Source: Phyllobacterium chamaecytisi (GTDB lineage: Bacteria > Pseudomonadota > Alphaproteobacteria > Rhizobiales > Rhizobiaceae). From it: a DNA stretch of 64,000 nucleotides. The notes below the pieces were generated by a model. It did no database searches, was not told the origin of the DNA, and was given only the letters and a program-made list of their open reading frames with translations. The translations under genes were made by a program, and so were the position numbers. The DNA lies in NCBI RefSeq assembly GCF_020164455.1, contig NZ_JAIQWW010000014.1:1-64000 (forward strand). The letters are read 5' to 3'. This document shows, piece after piece, positions 35,323 through 44,214 of the stretch (positions are counted from its first letter, which is position 1; every line of letters begins with the position of its first letter).

Positions 35323-35343
35323 AGACTCTTAGCCTCAGCAACT

Positions 35344-35374
35344 GGGGATAGTCCCTTCTGGCTATCCCCATTTC
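35344..35374 (+). terminator. Terminator hairpin after putA
   Basis: An eight-base stem GGGGATAG / CTATCCCC with a ten-base loop, followed by ATTTCG, lies 22 bases after the putA stop and before fhs. The T run is short. Confidence 0.65.
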
Positions 35375-35421
35375 GCTTACACGATGCTATTTGACGTTCT
35401 TGAAGCATTGAGGAGACGTCG

Positions 35422-37101
35422 ATGGCTATCGTCAAATCCGATATTGAGATTGCGCGCTCCGCGGTGAAAAAGCCGGTGCTGGAGATCGGCGCGAAGATCG
35501 GTATTCCGCCGGAGCATCTTGCTCCCTATGGCCATGACAAGGCCAAACTTTCGGCGGAGTTCATCCGGTCCAAGCGTGGTGCCAAGGATGGCAAGCTCAT
35601 TCTCGTGACTGCCGTCAGCCCAACGCCGGCGGGCGAGGGCAAGACGACGACGACAGTCGGTCTTGGCGACGGGCTCAATCGGATCGGGAAAAAGGCTATC
35701 GTCTGCATTCGTGAAGCATCACTCGGTCCCTGTTTCGGCACCAAAGGTGGTGCTGCGGGTGGCGGCTATGCGCAGGTCATTCCTATGGAGGACATCAACC
35801 TGCACTTTACAGGTGATTTTCATGCCATCACCTCCGCTCACAATTTGCTGGCGGCGATGATCGACAACCACGTCTACTGGGGCAATGAGCTAAATCTCGA
35901 TACGCGCCGTATCACCTGGCGGCGGGTTATGGACATGAACGACCGGGCCTTACGCGATATTGCTTCCTCGCTCGGCGGCGTGGCCAATGGTTTTCCACGT
36001 GAATCGGGCTTCGACATCACGGTCGCCTCGGAGGTGATGGCGATTCTTTGCCTTGCCAATGATCTGGAGGACCTGGAACAGCGGCTCGGCGAAATCATCA
36101 TCGGCTACCGCTTCAACAAGACCCCTGTTTATGCCCGCGACCTGAAGGCCGACAAGGCCATGGCCGTGCTTCTCAAGGATGCCATGCAGCCCAACCTGGT
36201 GCAGACTCTCGAGAACAATCCAGCCTTCGTGCACGGCGGCCCGTTTGCAAATATTGCGCATGGCTGCAATTCGGTCGTTGCGACGACAACTGCGCTGAAA
36301 CTTGCGGACTATGTGGTCACCGAGGCAGGTTTTGGTGCGGATCTTGGCGCTGAGAAATTCTTCGACATTAAATGCCGAAAGGCTGGTTTAAAGCCGGCGG
36401 CGGCAGTGATCGTCGCAACGGTCCGTGCCATGAAGATGCATGGCGGTGTGGCGAAGGAGGATCTGGGTCAAGAAAACGTCGCTGCCGTCAAATCTGGCTG
36501 CGCGAATCTCGGGCGCCATATGGAGAACGTCCGCCAGTTTGGCGTGCCGGTTGTGGTCGCAATCAATCATTTTACTGCCGACACGGATGCAGAGATTGCA
36601 GCCGTAAAGGCTTTTGTGACGGCGCATGGCGCGGAGGCCGTTCTATGCAAGCACTGGGCCCAAGGCTCGGCCGGGATCGAAGAACTTGCGCACAGGGTCG
36701 TTGCTTTGGCGGAAAGTGGCTCAGCGCAGTTTTCGCCACTTTACGAGGATGAGCTTTCGCTGTTCGACAAAATCGAAACGATCGTCAAGCGCATCTATCG
36801 CGGTGCAGAAGCGGATGCGGATACGAGCGTGCGCGAACAATTGCTGCAATGGGAGGAGGCTGGATATGGCGATCTTCCGGTTTGCATGGCGAAGACCCAA
36901 TATTCATTTTCGACGAACCCACATTTGCGTGGAGCGCCGGTAAATCATGTTGTTCACGTACGCGAAGTTCGTCTTTCTGCCGGAGCTGGCTTCGTTGTGG
37001 CCATCTGCGGAGAAATCATGACCATGCCCGGCTTGCCGAAGTCTCCCTCGGCCGAACGGATTCATCTGAATGGTGATGGTTTGATAGAAGGGCTCTTTTA
37101 G
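35422..37101 (+). CDS. fhs: Formate-tetrahydrofolate ligase
   Basis: A 559-residue enzyme making 10-formyl-tetrahydrofolate from formate, tetrahydrofolate and ATP, feeding one-carbon metabolism. The P-loop is [15 protein letters not shown]. Other family segments are [37 protein letters not shown] and the folate-site [11 protein letters not shown]. The length is typical. ATG 35422 has GAGGAG upstream. It stands alone between putA and the trp leader. Confidence 0.96.
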   Translation: MAIVKSDIEIARSAVKKPVLEIGAKIGIPPEHLAPYGHDKAKLSAEFIRSKRGAKDGKLILVTAVSPTPAGEGKTTTTVGLGDGLNRIGKKAIVCIREASLGPCFGTKGGAAGGGYAQVIPMEDINLHFTGDFHAITSAHNLLAAMIDNHVYWGNELNLDTRRITWRRVMDMNDRALRDIASSLGGVANGFPRESGFDITVASEVMAILCLANDLEDLEQRLGEIIIGYRFNKTPVYARDLKADKAMAVLLKDAMQPNLVQTLENNPAFVHGGPFANIAHGCNSVVATTTALKLADYVVTEAGFGADLGAEKFFDIKCRKAGLKPAAAVIVATVRAMKMHGGVAKEDLGQENVAAVKSGCANLGRHMENVRQFGVPVVVAINHFTADTDAEIAAVKAFVTAHGAEAVLCKHWAQGSAGIEELAHRVVALAESGSAQFSPLYEDELSLFDKIETIVKRIYRGAEADADTSVREQLLQWEEAGYGDLPVCMAKTQYSFSTNPHLRGAPVNHVVHVREVRLSAGAGFVVAICGEIMTMPGLPKSPSAERIHLNGDGLIEGLF

Positions 37102-37165
37102 ACGTTGGTCCAAGCTCGTATTTTTGCTGTTGCAAGCGCTGCAATGTAACGCTAACAATCACCGC

Positions 37166-37210
37166 ATGGATACGCGCATTCTTTCAAATGGCTGGTGGTG
37201 GGCTCGCTGA
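37166..37210 (+). CDS. trpL: Trp leader peptide
   Basis: A 14-codon [17 protein letters not shown], with three Trp codons in a row just before the terminator structure and 123 bases before trpE(G). It works as a sensor: ribosomes stall on the Trp codons when charged tRNA-Trp is scarce. Sinorhizobium meliloti trpE(G) is known to use this design. Confidence 0.93.
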   Translation: MDTRILSNGWWWAR

Positions 37211-37212
37211 TA

Positions 37213-37287
37213 GCGGCCACTAAAGCCTTTTGCATGTTTGTGAAAAGGGAACAGGGCCGCGACGGATTTTTCCGGGCGGCCTTTTTG
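37213..37287 (+). promoter_or_regulatory. trpE(G) transcription attenuator
   Basis: The terminator stem is GGCCGC (37255-37260) with GCGGCC (37276-37281), containing an inner CGGA/TCCG pair and followed by TTTTT. A competing GCGGCC at 37213-37218 can pair with 37255-37260 to form the anti-terminator, or with the Trp-codon region upstream. This gives the classic 1:2, 2:3, 3:4 choice. Confidence 0.88.
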
Positions 37288-37332
37288 TTTGTCCGCCCGA
37301 AGCCCGCAACGCCAGATGCAACAAGGGAATTC

Positions 37333-39519
37333 ATGATGCACAGAATTGAAGGCGATGTGGAAATATTCGATACCAAAGGCGGTGTCACGATCACACGGTC
37401 CCGCATAGCAACGGCCTATGCCAGCGCTATCGACAGCTATGTCGATGCTCTCGACGAGCGGCGCGGCGCCGTCTTCTCGTCGAATTATGAATATCCGGGC
37501 CGCTATACGCGTTGGGATACGGCGATCGTCGATCCGCCCGTCGTGATAACTTCCAATGGCCGCCATATGACCGTTGAGGCGTTGAACAAGCGCGGCGAAG
37601 TTCTTTTGGCTCCAATCAAGCAAGCTATCGAAGCGCTTGAGGAAGTGTCCGTTACAGGTACAAGTGCGACCAGGCTTGAACTTGAGATTGCGCTACCCAG
37701 CCGCCAATTCACCGAAGAAGAGCGTTCACGCATACCTTCCGTCTTCACGGTCCTGCGCGGCATTGTTGGTCTGTTCTTTACCGAAGACGATGCCAATCTC
37801 GGCCTCTATGGCGCGTTCGGCTACGATCTGGCGTTCCAGTTCGATACAGTCCAGTACAAGTTGAAACGTCCGGATGACCAGCGTGATATCGTCCTATATC
37901 TGCCGGATGAGATCCTAGTGGTCGACCATCATGCTGCCAAGGCATGGCTCGATCGCTATGACTATGCGTTCGCCGGCGCTTCAACCGAGGGTCTCCCACG
38001 GGATACGGCGGCAAAGCCATTCAAGCCGACAGACAAGATACCCGGACGCGGCGATTACAATCCAGGCGAATATGCTGAACTGGTCAAGAAGGCCAAGGAA
38101 AGCTTCATGCGTGGCGATCTCTTTGAGGTCGTACCGGGGCAGACATTCTATGAGCGCTGCGAAACCAAACCGTCGGTTATTTCGCGCCGGCTGAAAGCCA
38201 TCAACCCATCGCCCTATTCGTTCTATATCAATCTTGGCGACAACGAATATCTGGTCGGTGCTTCGCCGGAAATGTTCGTGCGCGTGGTTGGTCGGCGTAT
38301 CGAGACTTGCCCGATTTCAGGAACGATCAAGCGCGGCGAAGACGCAATCGCCGACAGCGAGCAGATCATCAAGCTGCTGAACTCAAAGAAAGATGAGTCC
38401 GAGCTCACCATGTGCTCGGATGTCGATCGCAACGACAAGAGTCGCGTGTGTGAGCCGGGGTCGGTCCGTGTCATCGGGCGTCGCCAGATCGAAATGTATT
38501 CGCGGCTGATCCACACCGTCGATCATATCGAGGGTCGCTTGCGTGAGGATATGGACGCATTTGACGGATTCTTGTCACACGCCTGGGCTGTGACCGTAAC
38601 CGGCGCGCCAAAACTCTGGGCTATGCGTTTCATCGAAGAAAACGAGCGCAGCCCGCGCGCTTGGTATGGTGGTGCCATCGGCATGGTCAATTTCAATGGC
38701 GACATGAACACGGGCCTGACTTTGCGCACGATCCGCATCAAGGACGGCATCGCGCAGGTTCGTGCAGGCGCAACCTTGCTCTATGATTCAGTTCCCGAGG
38801 AAGAGGAGGCTGAGACCGAACTCAAGGCTTCGGCGATGATTGCGGCGGTGCGGGACGCGCACAAGAGCAATGTCCTGCCCGAGGAACGTGCTGTCGCGCG
38901 AGTAGGAGAGGGGCTGTCGATTCTTCTCGTCGATCACGAGGATTCCTTCGTCCACACCTTGGCGAATTATTTTCGGCAGACCGGTGCAAGCGTGACAACT
39001 GTGCGCACGCCGGTTGCCGACGAGATTTTCGACAGGATCAAGCCGGATCTGGTGGTTCTGTCACCTGGACCCGGGACGCCGGAAGATTTTGATTGCAAGG
39101 CGACGATCAAGAAGGCCCGCAATCGGGAACTGCCGATCTTTGGCGTTTGCCTCGGTTTGCAGGCACTTGCCGAGGCCTACGGCGGATCGTTGCGACAGCT
39201 GCATGTTCCGATGCACGGCAAACCCTCGCGCATTCGCATTACCAAGCAAGGCAAGATTTTCTCGGGCCTGCCCAAGGAAGTCACTGTGGGCCGCTATCAC
39301 TCGATCTTCGCCGATCCGGTTCGCTTGCCGGACGAGTTCATCGTTACCGCAGAAACGGAGGACGGTGTCATCATGGCGTTCGAGCATAAAAGCGAACCGA
39401 TTGCGGCGGTGCAATTTCATCCGGAATCGATCATGACACTGGGTCATAACGCTGGTATGCGGATTATCGAGAATGTTGTGGCGCACCTGCCGCGCCGGGC
39501 AAAGATACGAGCAGCATGA
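37333..39519 (+). CDS. trpE: Fused anthranilate synthase TrpE(G)
   Basis: A 728-residue fusion of both anthranilate synthase components, converting chorismate and glutamine to anthranilate, the first step of tryptophan synthesis. The chorismate-binding TrpE part spans about 1-510 ([31 protein letters not shown]). The glutamine amidotransferase part spans about 525-725 with C606 in G-V-C-L-G-L-Q and the H696/E698 pair in Q-F-H-P-E-S. Fusion is the rule in Rhizobiales. ATG 37333 or 37336 follows AAGGGA; the ORF is open from 37195 but that part overlaps the attenuator. The next gene overlaps its end by four bases. Confidence 0.96.
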   Translation: MMHRIEGDVEIFDTKGGVTITRSRIATAYASAIDSYVDALDERRGAVFSSNYEYPGRYTRWDTAIVDPPVVITSNGRHMTVEALNKRGEVLLAPIKQAIEALEEVSVTGTSATRLELEIALPSRQFTEEERSRIPSVFTVLRGIVGLFFTEDDANLGLYGAFGYDLAFQFDTVQYKLKRPDDQRDIVLYLPDEILVVDHHAAKAWLDRYDYAFAGASTEGLPRDTAAKPFKPTDKIPGRGDYNPGEYAELVKKAKESFMRGDLFEVVPGQTFYERCETKPSVISRRLKAINPSPYSFYINLGDNEYLVGASPEMFVRVVGRRIETCPISGTIKRGEDAIADSEQIIKLLNSKKDESELTMCSDVDRNDKSRVCEPGSVRVIGRRQIEMYSRLIHTVDHIEGRLREDMDAFDGFLSHAWAVTVTGAPKLWAMRFIEENERSPRAWYGGAIGMVNFNGDMNTGLTLRTIRIKDGIAQVRAGATLLYDSVPEEEEAETELKASAMIAAVRDAHKSNVLPEERAVARVGEGLSILLVDHEDSFVHTLANYFRQTGASVTTVRTPVADEIFDRIKPDLVVLSPGPGTPEDFDCKATIKKARNRELPIFGVCLGLQALAEAYGGSLRQLHVPMHGKPSRIRITKQGKIFSGLPKEVTVGRYHSIFADPVRLPDEFIVTAETEDGVIMAFEHKSEPIAAVQFHPESIMTLGHNAGMRIIENVVAHLPRRAKIRAA

Positions 39520-40424
39520 CAGAAAACACCACAGTTCAGCGCATCGCAGGCTGGTCGATTTTAATCGGGATCACCGTGCTGGCGCTGAAATACGCTGCCT
39601 ATTATGTGACCGGTTCTGTCGCACTTTATTCGGACGCGCTGGAATCGATCGTCAATGTGGTGGCTGCGATCGCCGCCTGGTGGGCGATCCGTGTCAGCTA
39701 CAAGCCCGCCGACCAGAATCATCCCTTCGGGCACCATAAGGCCGAGTATTTCTCGGCGGTGCTTGAGGGGGTACTGATTGTCGTCGCTGCCTTGCTGATC
39801 CTGCGCGAAGTTTGGGTCGCTTGGGAGACACCCCGGACGTTGGAGCAGCCATGGCTTGGTCTTGCGATCAACGGCGGTGCATCGATCATCAACGCGTTCT
39901 GGGCTTCTTTGCTTATCAACCGCGGGCGTAAACACAAATCTCCTGCATTACAGGCCGACGGAAAGCACATCATGACCGATGTGGTGACTTCTGTCGGCGT
40001 ATTTGCCGGTCTGGTCGGCGCCGTCCTGACCGGTTGGACGATCCTCGATCCGCTGCTTGCCGTCATTGTCGCACTCAACATCCTGTGGCAGGGATGGAGT
40101 GTGATCGGAAATTCCGTGCAGGGCTTGATGGACATGGGCGTGGCGACCGAAGAGACGATGCGCATCCGCGATGTCATTTCTTCCAACGCTGGCGGCGCGC
40201 TTGAGGTTCATGATCTGAAGACACGCATCGCCGGGCGCGTAACCTTTATTGAATTTCACTTGGTGGTTGAGGCGAACATGAGCGTTGGCGATGCACACAT
40301 CATTTGCGACCGTATCGAAAACGCATTGATGGCAGAGATTCCGGACGCCAGTGTGGTCATCCATGTCGAACCCGAAGACGAGGCGAAATTGCCTATCGGG
40401 ACGGCCGCAGTTCCTTTCGCCTGA
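39516..40424 (+). CDS. Cation diffusion facilitator (CDF) metal exporter
   Basis: A 302-residue inner-membrane transporter, about six helices followed by a cytoplasmic CDF C-terminal domain (about 210-295). Metal-site motifs are L-Y-S-D-A-L-E-S in helix 2 and H-I-M-T-D-V-V-T-S in helix 5. [10 protein letters not shown] is the strongly conserved loop of the family. The tail has F-H-L-V-V and V-V-I-H-V-E-P-E, as in zinc/iron exporters. The metal cannot be fixed from sequence. The start overlaps the trpE(G) stop, an unusual pairing that suggests shared transcription. A long palindrome begins at its stop codon. Confidence 0.9.
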   Translation: MTENTTVQRIAGWSILIGITVLALKYAAYYVTGSVALYSDALESIVNVVAAIAAWWAIRVSYKPADQNHPFGHHKAEYFSAVLEGVLIVVAALLILREVWVAWETPRTLEQPWLGLAINGGASIINAFWASLLINRGRKHKSPALQADGKHIMTDVVTSVGVFAGLVGAVLTGWTILDPLLAVIVALNILWQGWSVIGNSVQGLMDMGVATEETMRIRDVISSNAGGALEVHDLKTRIAGRVTFIEFHLVVEANMSVGDAHIICDRIENALMAEIPDASVVIHVEPEDEAKLPIGTAAVPFA

Positions 40425-40568
40425 GAGACCGACCGTAAATTCGCCATGGCGGGCTGCAAATGGTGCTTTTCTGTGCTCCGATGATGCTCACGTACCCAAA
40501 TGTACGCTGCGCTTCGGTGCTCGAAAACCACCATTTTCGTCACCCCATGACGAACTTTCGGTTCAGTC
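40424..40568. repeat. Long imperfect palindrome at the 3-prime end of the CDF gene
   Basis: About 145 bases centred near 40497 fold back on themselves. Inner arms 40457-40496 and 40498-40537 share AAATGGTG, CTTTTC, CCGA and CGTAC on opposite strands. Outer arms around 40431-40450 and 40545-40563 share ACCG, TTCG and CATGG. It starts at the TGA stop. It could act as a terminator, or be a member of an intergenic palindromic repeat family. Only one copy is in the window. Confidence 0.7.
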
Positions 40569-40838
40569 ACGGACGATGGTTCGATGCAGTCCTGCAACAT
40601 TTTGTAACGGATTGTTTCAGTCGGTCATGATTTCGTTACAATTATGTTGACATACAAGCGCTGCCGGGTGACATGTCTTCCAGCAATGCAATTCTCCGTA
40701 TGAGATGCGACGCCGGGGGCGTACGTCTGGGGACCGTAAATTTTGGCGATACGCATCAGTTCCCTTTGAGGATCGAGCGGCCAAAGCGCATGGCAGCGCC
40801 GAGCGGATGACCGCGGCTGTTTACAATCTTAGTTAACC
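40569..40838. other. Intergenic stretch with an inverted repeat, no gene seen
   Basis: No ORF, tRNA or known RNA was recognised here. It contains one clear eight-base inverted repeat (TTGTAACG at 40602, CGTTACAA at 40634) and a TTGACA hexamer near 40648 that could be a -35 box. A small RNA or remote promoter cannot be excluded. Confidence 0.3.
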
Positions 40839-41115
40839 TTAGAGCAAAGGATAACCAGATAGAATCGTTCTGCCGGAGGGAATTTGATTTAAGGTCGAGG
40901 GGTTTGGCGAGGCCGATGCTTTTCCATCGGATGATGCCGAAGCCCGAAGGATTTGGAGCAAATTCACCCGGCCCTTCGGGTTTTCCGGCTGGCGGACACC
41001 CACTTTGTCAGGCGGCGTCGAACGATCGAAACACATCGACCTCGCCACCTTCCGCGTGGATTGTCTCGCCATCCGAGAAACAGAACTGGTTCTATCTGGA
41101 TATCCTTTGCTCTAA
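40839..41115. repeat. Palindromic repeat element, long copy (copy 2)
   Basis: A 277-base element. Its ends are a near-perfect inverted repeat of about 33 bases (TTAGAGCAAAGGATA at the left, matching TATCCTTTGCTCTAA at the right). The inner parts also pair: GGCGAGGCCGATG near 40908 with CATCGACCTCGCC near 41034, and GCCCGAAGG with CCCTTCGGG at the apex. The whole element can fold as one long hairpin. Its right two thirds match copy 1 at 6919-7097. The 86-codon ORF inside it is an artefact of the repeat. No transposase is seen; it resembles a MITE. Confidence 0.85.
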
Positions 41116-41133
41116 AACTGCCAGGATTAACTT

Positions 41134-42084
41134 ATGGGTAAACCTTATCTTTATGGACTATTAACCGGGCTCTCCATCATCGTTGCCGCGTATCCGGCTA
41201 GCGCGCGCAATACCGCAGATTGCGACAAGCTGCAGTCCGGTAAAGCGGAAGTGTTGTTAAATACGATTGATCCACAGCCCGACGTTGATAAAAATAGCGC
41301 CGGAGATGCCTGCCCGCAGAAGGGTCCGGCAAATTCACAGACGCCAGTAAAAGCGGTACCGATTAGCCTCGGAGCAACAGGCAGTGGGACTATTGTGAAG
41401 AAAGCGACCAAAGGTGACATTCTCCCCCAGAGCGAAGGTTCGCTCCATGAGGATCTTACTTTCAAGTACCGAATCTACCGTCCGGAAGTTCAGAACGGAG
41501 ATACGATGGTTCTCCTGCATGGCTCAGGCCAGGACGAGACGAGCCTCGTTTCCTTTGCTTCCAAGATCGCACCGAATGCTCTGCTGCTCGCCGTGCGCGG
41601 GCGTGTAGTCCAGGATGGTTCGAATCGCTGGTACCGCCGGCTGACACCTATCAGTTTCGACCAGCAGGGTATTCGATCCGAAGCAAAGGCTTTTGCTGAG
41701 TTTCTGAAGCAGGTCACGCGGGAATACAAATTCGACCCCAATCGCACGACGTTTCTCGGGTATTCCAACGGCGCCAATCTGGTCAACGCCGTGATGATGC
41801 TCTACCCGGATTTGGTGAAACAGGCAGTACTCTTACGTTCTATGCCGGTCCTGACGGGGACAATCGAGGCTAATCTCGCCAATGCCCGCGTGTTGACCGT
41901 TTCCGGCGCTTCGGATCAGCTCTATGCACCCTATGCGCCTGCCCTTGAGGACTTGCTTCGCTCGCACGGTGCTCGCGTGGAAGCACGTTCGATCAAGTCC
42001 GATCATGGATTGGGCAAGGACGACGTGAAAGTCGTCAGTGAATGGCTGGCTGGCGGTGCGACGGCTCAGTTGAAGAAGAACTAG
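41134..42084 (+). CDS. Secreted alpha/beta-hydrolase (phospholipase/carboxylesterase-like)
   Basis: A 316-residue exported protein. The signal peptide ends at P-A-S-A-R-N near residue 25. A short linker has a D-P-Q-P-D-V-D-K-N-S-A-G-D acidic stretch like a calcium loop. The hydrolase domain begins near residue 105 with Y-R-I-Y-R-P, M-V-L-L-H-G-S-G-Q-D-E. The nucleophile elbow is G-Y-S-N-G-A-N, an Asp lies in S-G-A-S-D-Q-L-Y, and the His is in S-D-H-G-L-G. The layout fits small carboxylesterases/YpfH-like enzymes. The start is 19 bases after the palindromic element, with AGGA upstream, so its promoter lies in or before the element. Confidence 0.85.
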   Translation: MGKPYLYGLLTGLSIIVAAYPASARNTADCDKLQSGKAEVLLNTIDPQPDVDKNSAGDACPQKGPANSQTPVKAVPISLGATGSGTIVKKATKGDILPQSEGSLHEDLTFKYRIYRPEVQNGDTMVLLHGSGQDETSLVSFASKIAPNALLLAVRGRVVQDGSNRWYRRLTPISFDQQGIRSEAKAFAEFLKQVTREYKFDPNRTTFLGYSNGANLVNAVMMLYPDLVKQAVLLRSMPVLTGTIEANLANARVLTVSGASDQLYAPYAPALEDLLRSHGARVEARSIKSDHGLGKDDVKVVSEWLAGGATAQLKKN

Positions 42085-42143
42085 ACAAACTTGCTCTAGC
42101 ATTCTTCTTGCATCCGGCCTGGCAGTCGTTTAATTGTCTGGTC

Positions 42144-42260
42144 ATGAAAACGCGCCCGACCCCACAGTCATTTTTTCAGTCCGCTTCCGCGGGCGTGACC
42201 AATCGCGCATTTCTCCTTCCGCTTCTTCTTAACCTTACTGGCGATCGCCGGGCTCGTTAA
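42144..42260 (+). CDS. leuL: Leu-rich leader peptide of leuA
   Basis: A 38-residue ORF starting ATG-AAA-ACG. Near its end it carries F-L-L-P-L-L-L-N-L, six Leu codons out of eight (mostly CTT). It sits just before a terminator-like hairpin and 132 bases before leuA, the expected layout for leucine attenuation. It is longer than most leader peptides; an internal start is possible. Confidence 0.85.
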   Translation: MKTRPTPQSFFQSASAGVTNRAFLLPLLLNLTGDRRAR

Positions 42261-42261
42261 G

Positions 42262-42312
42262 AGGAGCGTCCGGCGGTCGAATTAGCCGCCAGGCAATCGC
42301 TCCTTATTCCCT
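42262..42312 (+). promoter_or_regulatory. leuA attenuator hairpin
   Basis: A stem AGGAGCG (42262-42268) with CGCTCCT (42298-42304) encloses an inner stem GGCGG/CCGCC (42272-42276 with 42286-42290), followed by TATTCCCTTT. It starts right at the leader stop codon. The T tract is broken, so termination may be modest. Confidence 0.7.
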
Positions 42313-42392
42313 TTACAAGATAACTGTAACACTTAAGAAGAGTGCCGAGATCGCGCCAGATTTGATGCGCATCGGCCGGAAACGAGAAACAA

Positions 42393-44090
42393 ATGACCGA
42401 CATGATCCAACGGAACATGGGCATGCCCTATGCGGCCAAGAAGTACGAACCTTATCCCTTGGTGGATCTGAAAGATCGCCAATGGCCCTCCAAACGTATC
42501 GAGAAGGCACCCATCTGGTGTTCCGTCGATTTGCGCGACGGTAACCAGGCACTGATCGATCCGATGGGGCACGACAGGAAAGTGCGCATGTTCGCGCTGC
42601 TGCTCGAGATGGGATTCAAGGAAATCGAGATCGGTTTTCCTTCGGCCTCGCAAACGGACTTCGATTTTGCGCGCTGGTGCGTGGAGGAGGGCAATGCCGG
42701 CCCCGATGTTTCCCTGCAGGTGCTGGTGCAGTGCCGTCCGGAGTTGATTACGCGTACCTTCGAGTCGTTGGAAGGTGCCCACAAGCCGATTGTCCATTTC
42801 TACAACTCGACCAGTGAACTGCAGCGGCGCGTCGTGTTCAACAAGGACGTTCACGGCATCAAGACGATTGCCACAGACGCCGCCAAAATGATCACGGATA
42901 TGGCGGCAAGGGCAGGCGGAGGCTATCGCTTCGAGTATTCGCCTGAAAGCTTTACGGGCACGGAACTCGAAGTCGCGTTGGAAATCTGCAATGCGGTAAC
43001 GGAAATCGTCAAGCCAACACCTGACAACAAGTTGATCATCAATTTGCCTTCGACGGTTGAGATGTCCACGCCAAACATCTATGCGGATCGCATCGAATGG
43101 ATGTGCCGTCAGCTCGACAATCGCGAAAATCTGATCATCTCGCTGCATCCGCATAATGACCGCGGCACTGGCGTTGCAACCACCGAACTCGGACTGATGG
43201 CTGGTGCCGACCGCGTCGAAGGCACCTTGTTTGGCAATGGCGAGCGCACCGGCAATGTCGATATCGTCACCTTGGCACTGAACATGTTTACGCAAGGCGT
43301 CGATCCCGAACTCGACTGCTCCGACATCAACCGGATGAAGGAGGTGTACGAGTATTCCAACCAGCTTGTTATCCCGGAGCGTCACCCTTATGTCGGCGAG
43401 CTGGTTTACACGGCGTTTTCGGGGTCACATCAGGACGCGATCAACAAGGGTATGAAAGCGATCAAGCAGGCCAATAAGATGCTCTGGGAAGTGCCTTATC
43501 TGCCTATCGATCCGCAGGATGTCGGGCGCAGCTACGAAGCAATCATCCGCATCAATTCACAGTCCGGCAAGGGCGGTATCGCCTATATTCTACAAGCCGA
43601 CTACGGCCTGAATTTGCCGCGTGGCATGCAAGTGGAGTTTCGCGAAGACATCCAGCAGATCACGGACGAAGAGGGCAAGGAGATGCCGTCCAAGCGAATT
43701 TACGATCGCTTCCAGGAACTCTATGTCGAACAGCCAAATGCCCGGCTGAAATTCGTCGACCACCACACCTATCCCGATACGGAGCGCAAGGGTGTGCGTG
43801 TGCTTTCTGCGGAGATCACTGATCGCGGTGAAACAAAACGGATTGAGGGAAGAGGCACCGGCCCTGTCGATGGATTCATTGACGCTCTTTCGCACTATCT
43901 CGGCATTAAATTATCGGTCGTGAACTATTCGGAACACTCGCTCCAGCACGGTTCGGATGCAGCCGCGATCAGCTACATGGAAATCGAACATCCCGGGGGC
44001 AAGATTTTTGGTGCAGGTATCAACAAGAACATTGTGACTGCCTCACTTGAGGGCATTGTCTCGGCGGCAAACCGGATAATCGGACAGTGA
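42393..44090 (+). CDS. leuA: 2-isopropylmalate synthase LeuA
   Basis: A 565-residue enzyme joining acetyl-CoA and 2-oxoisovalerate, the first committed step of leucine synthesis. The catalytic TIM barrel starts with W-C-S-V-D-L-R-D-G-N-Q-A-L. It includes the metal ligands in I-S-L-H-P-H-N-D-R-G-T-G-V-A, and G-N-G-E-R-T-G-N-V-D. The C-terminal regulatory domain (about 440-565) ends G-A-G-I-N-K-N-I-V-T-A-S and should bind leucine for feedback control. Length and motifs are those of the longer LeuA group (LeuA2). It is regulated by the leader and hairpin upstream. Confidence 0.96.
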   Translation: MTDMIQRNMGMPYAAKKYEPYPLVDLKDRQWPSKRIEKAPIWCSVDLRDGNQALIDPMGHDRKVRMFALLLEMGFKEIEIGFPSASQTDFDFARWCVEEGNAGPDVSLQVLVQCRPELITRTFESLEGAHKPIVHFYNSTSELQRRVVFNKDVHGIKTIATDAAKMITDMAARAGGGYRFEYSPESFTGTELEVALEICNAVTEIVKPTPDNKLIINLPSTVEMSTPNIYADRIEWMCRQLDNRENLIISLHPHNDRGTGVATTELGLMAGADRVEGTLFGNGERTGNVDIVTLALNMFTQGVDPELDCSDINRMKEVYEYSNQLVIPERHPYVGELVYTAFSGSHQDAINKGMKAIKQANKMLWEVPYLPIDPQDVGRSYEAIIRINSQSGKGGIAYILQADYGLNLPRGMQVEFREDIQQITDEEGKEMPSKRIYDRFQELYVEQPNARLKFVDHHTYPDTERKGVRVLSAEITDRGETKRIEGRGTGPVDGFIDALSHYLGIKLSVVNYSEHSLQHGSDAAAISYMEIEHPGGKIFGAGINKNIVTASLEGIVSAANRIIGQ

Positions 44091-44094
44091 TGAA

Positions 44095-44111
44095 GGGCCC
44101 TTCGGGGCCTC
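44095..44111 (+). terminator. Weak terminator-like hairpin after leuA
   Basis: AGG(G)CCC and GGGCCT pair around TTCG five bases after the leuA stop, followed by CTCATTTATA. There is one bulge and no proper T run, so the call is tentative. Confidence 0.4.
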
Positions 44112-44214
44112 TCATTTATACGGGGAACGAAAGTCATTCCGGACAAGATTCTGATGCAATGAAAGCGACACATGGTTAATGATGTTCTAACCCTAGCTCG
44201 TGCCGGAAATGCTT

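Noticed and set aside
40904-41164. 86-residue ORF within the palindromic element
   Set aside because: It lies almost wholly inside the repeat, runs into the next gene in another frame, and its sequence follows from the repeat; no ribosome site or family.
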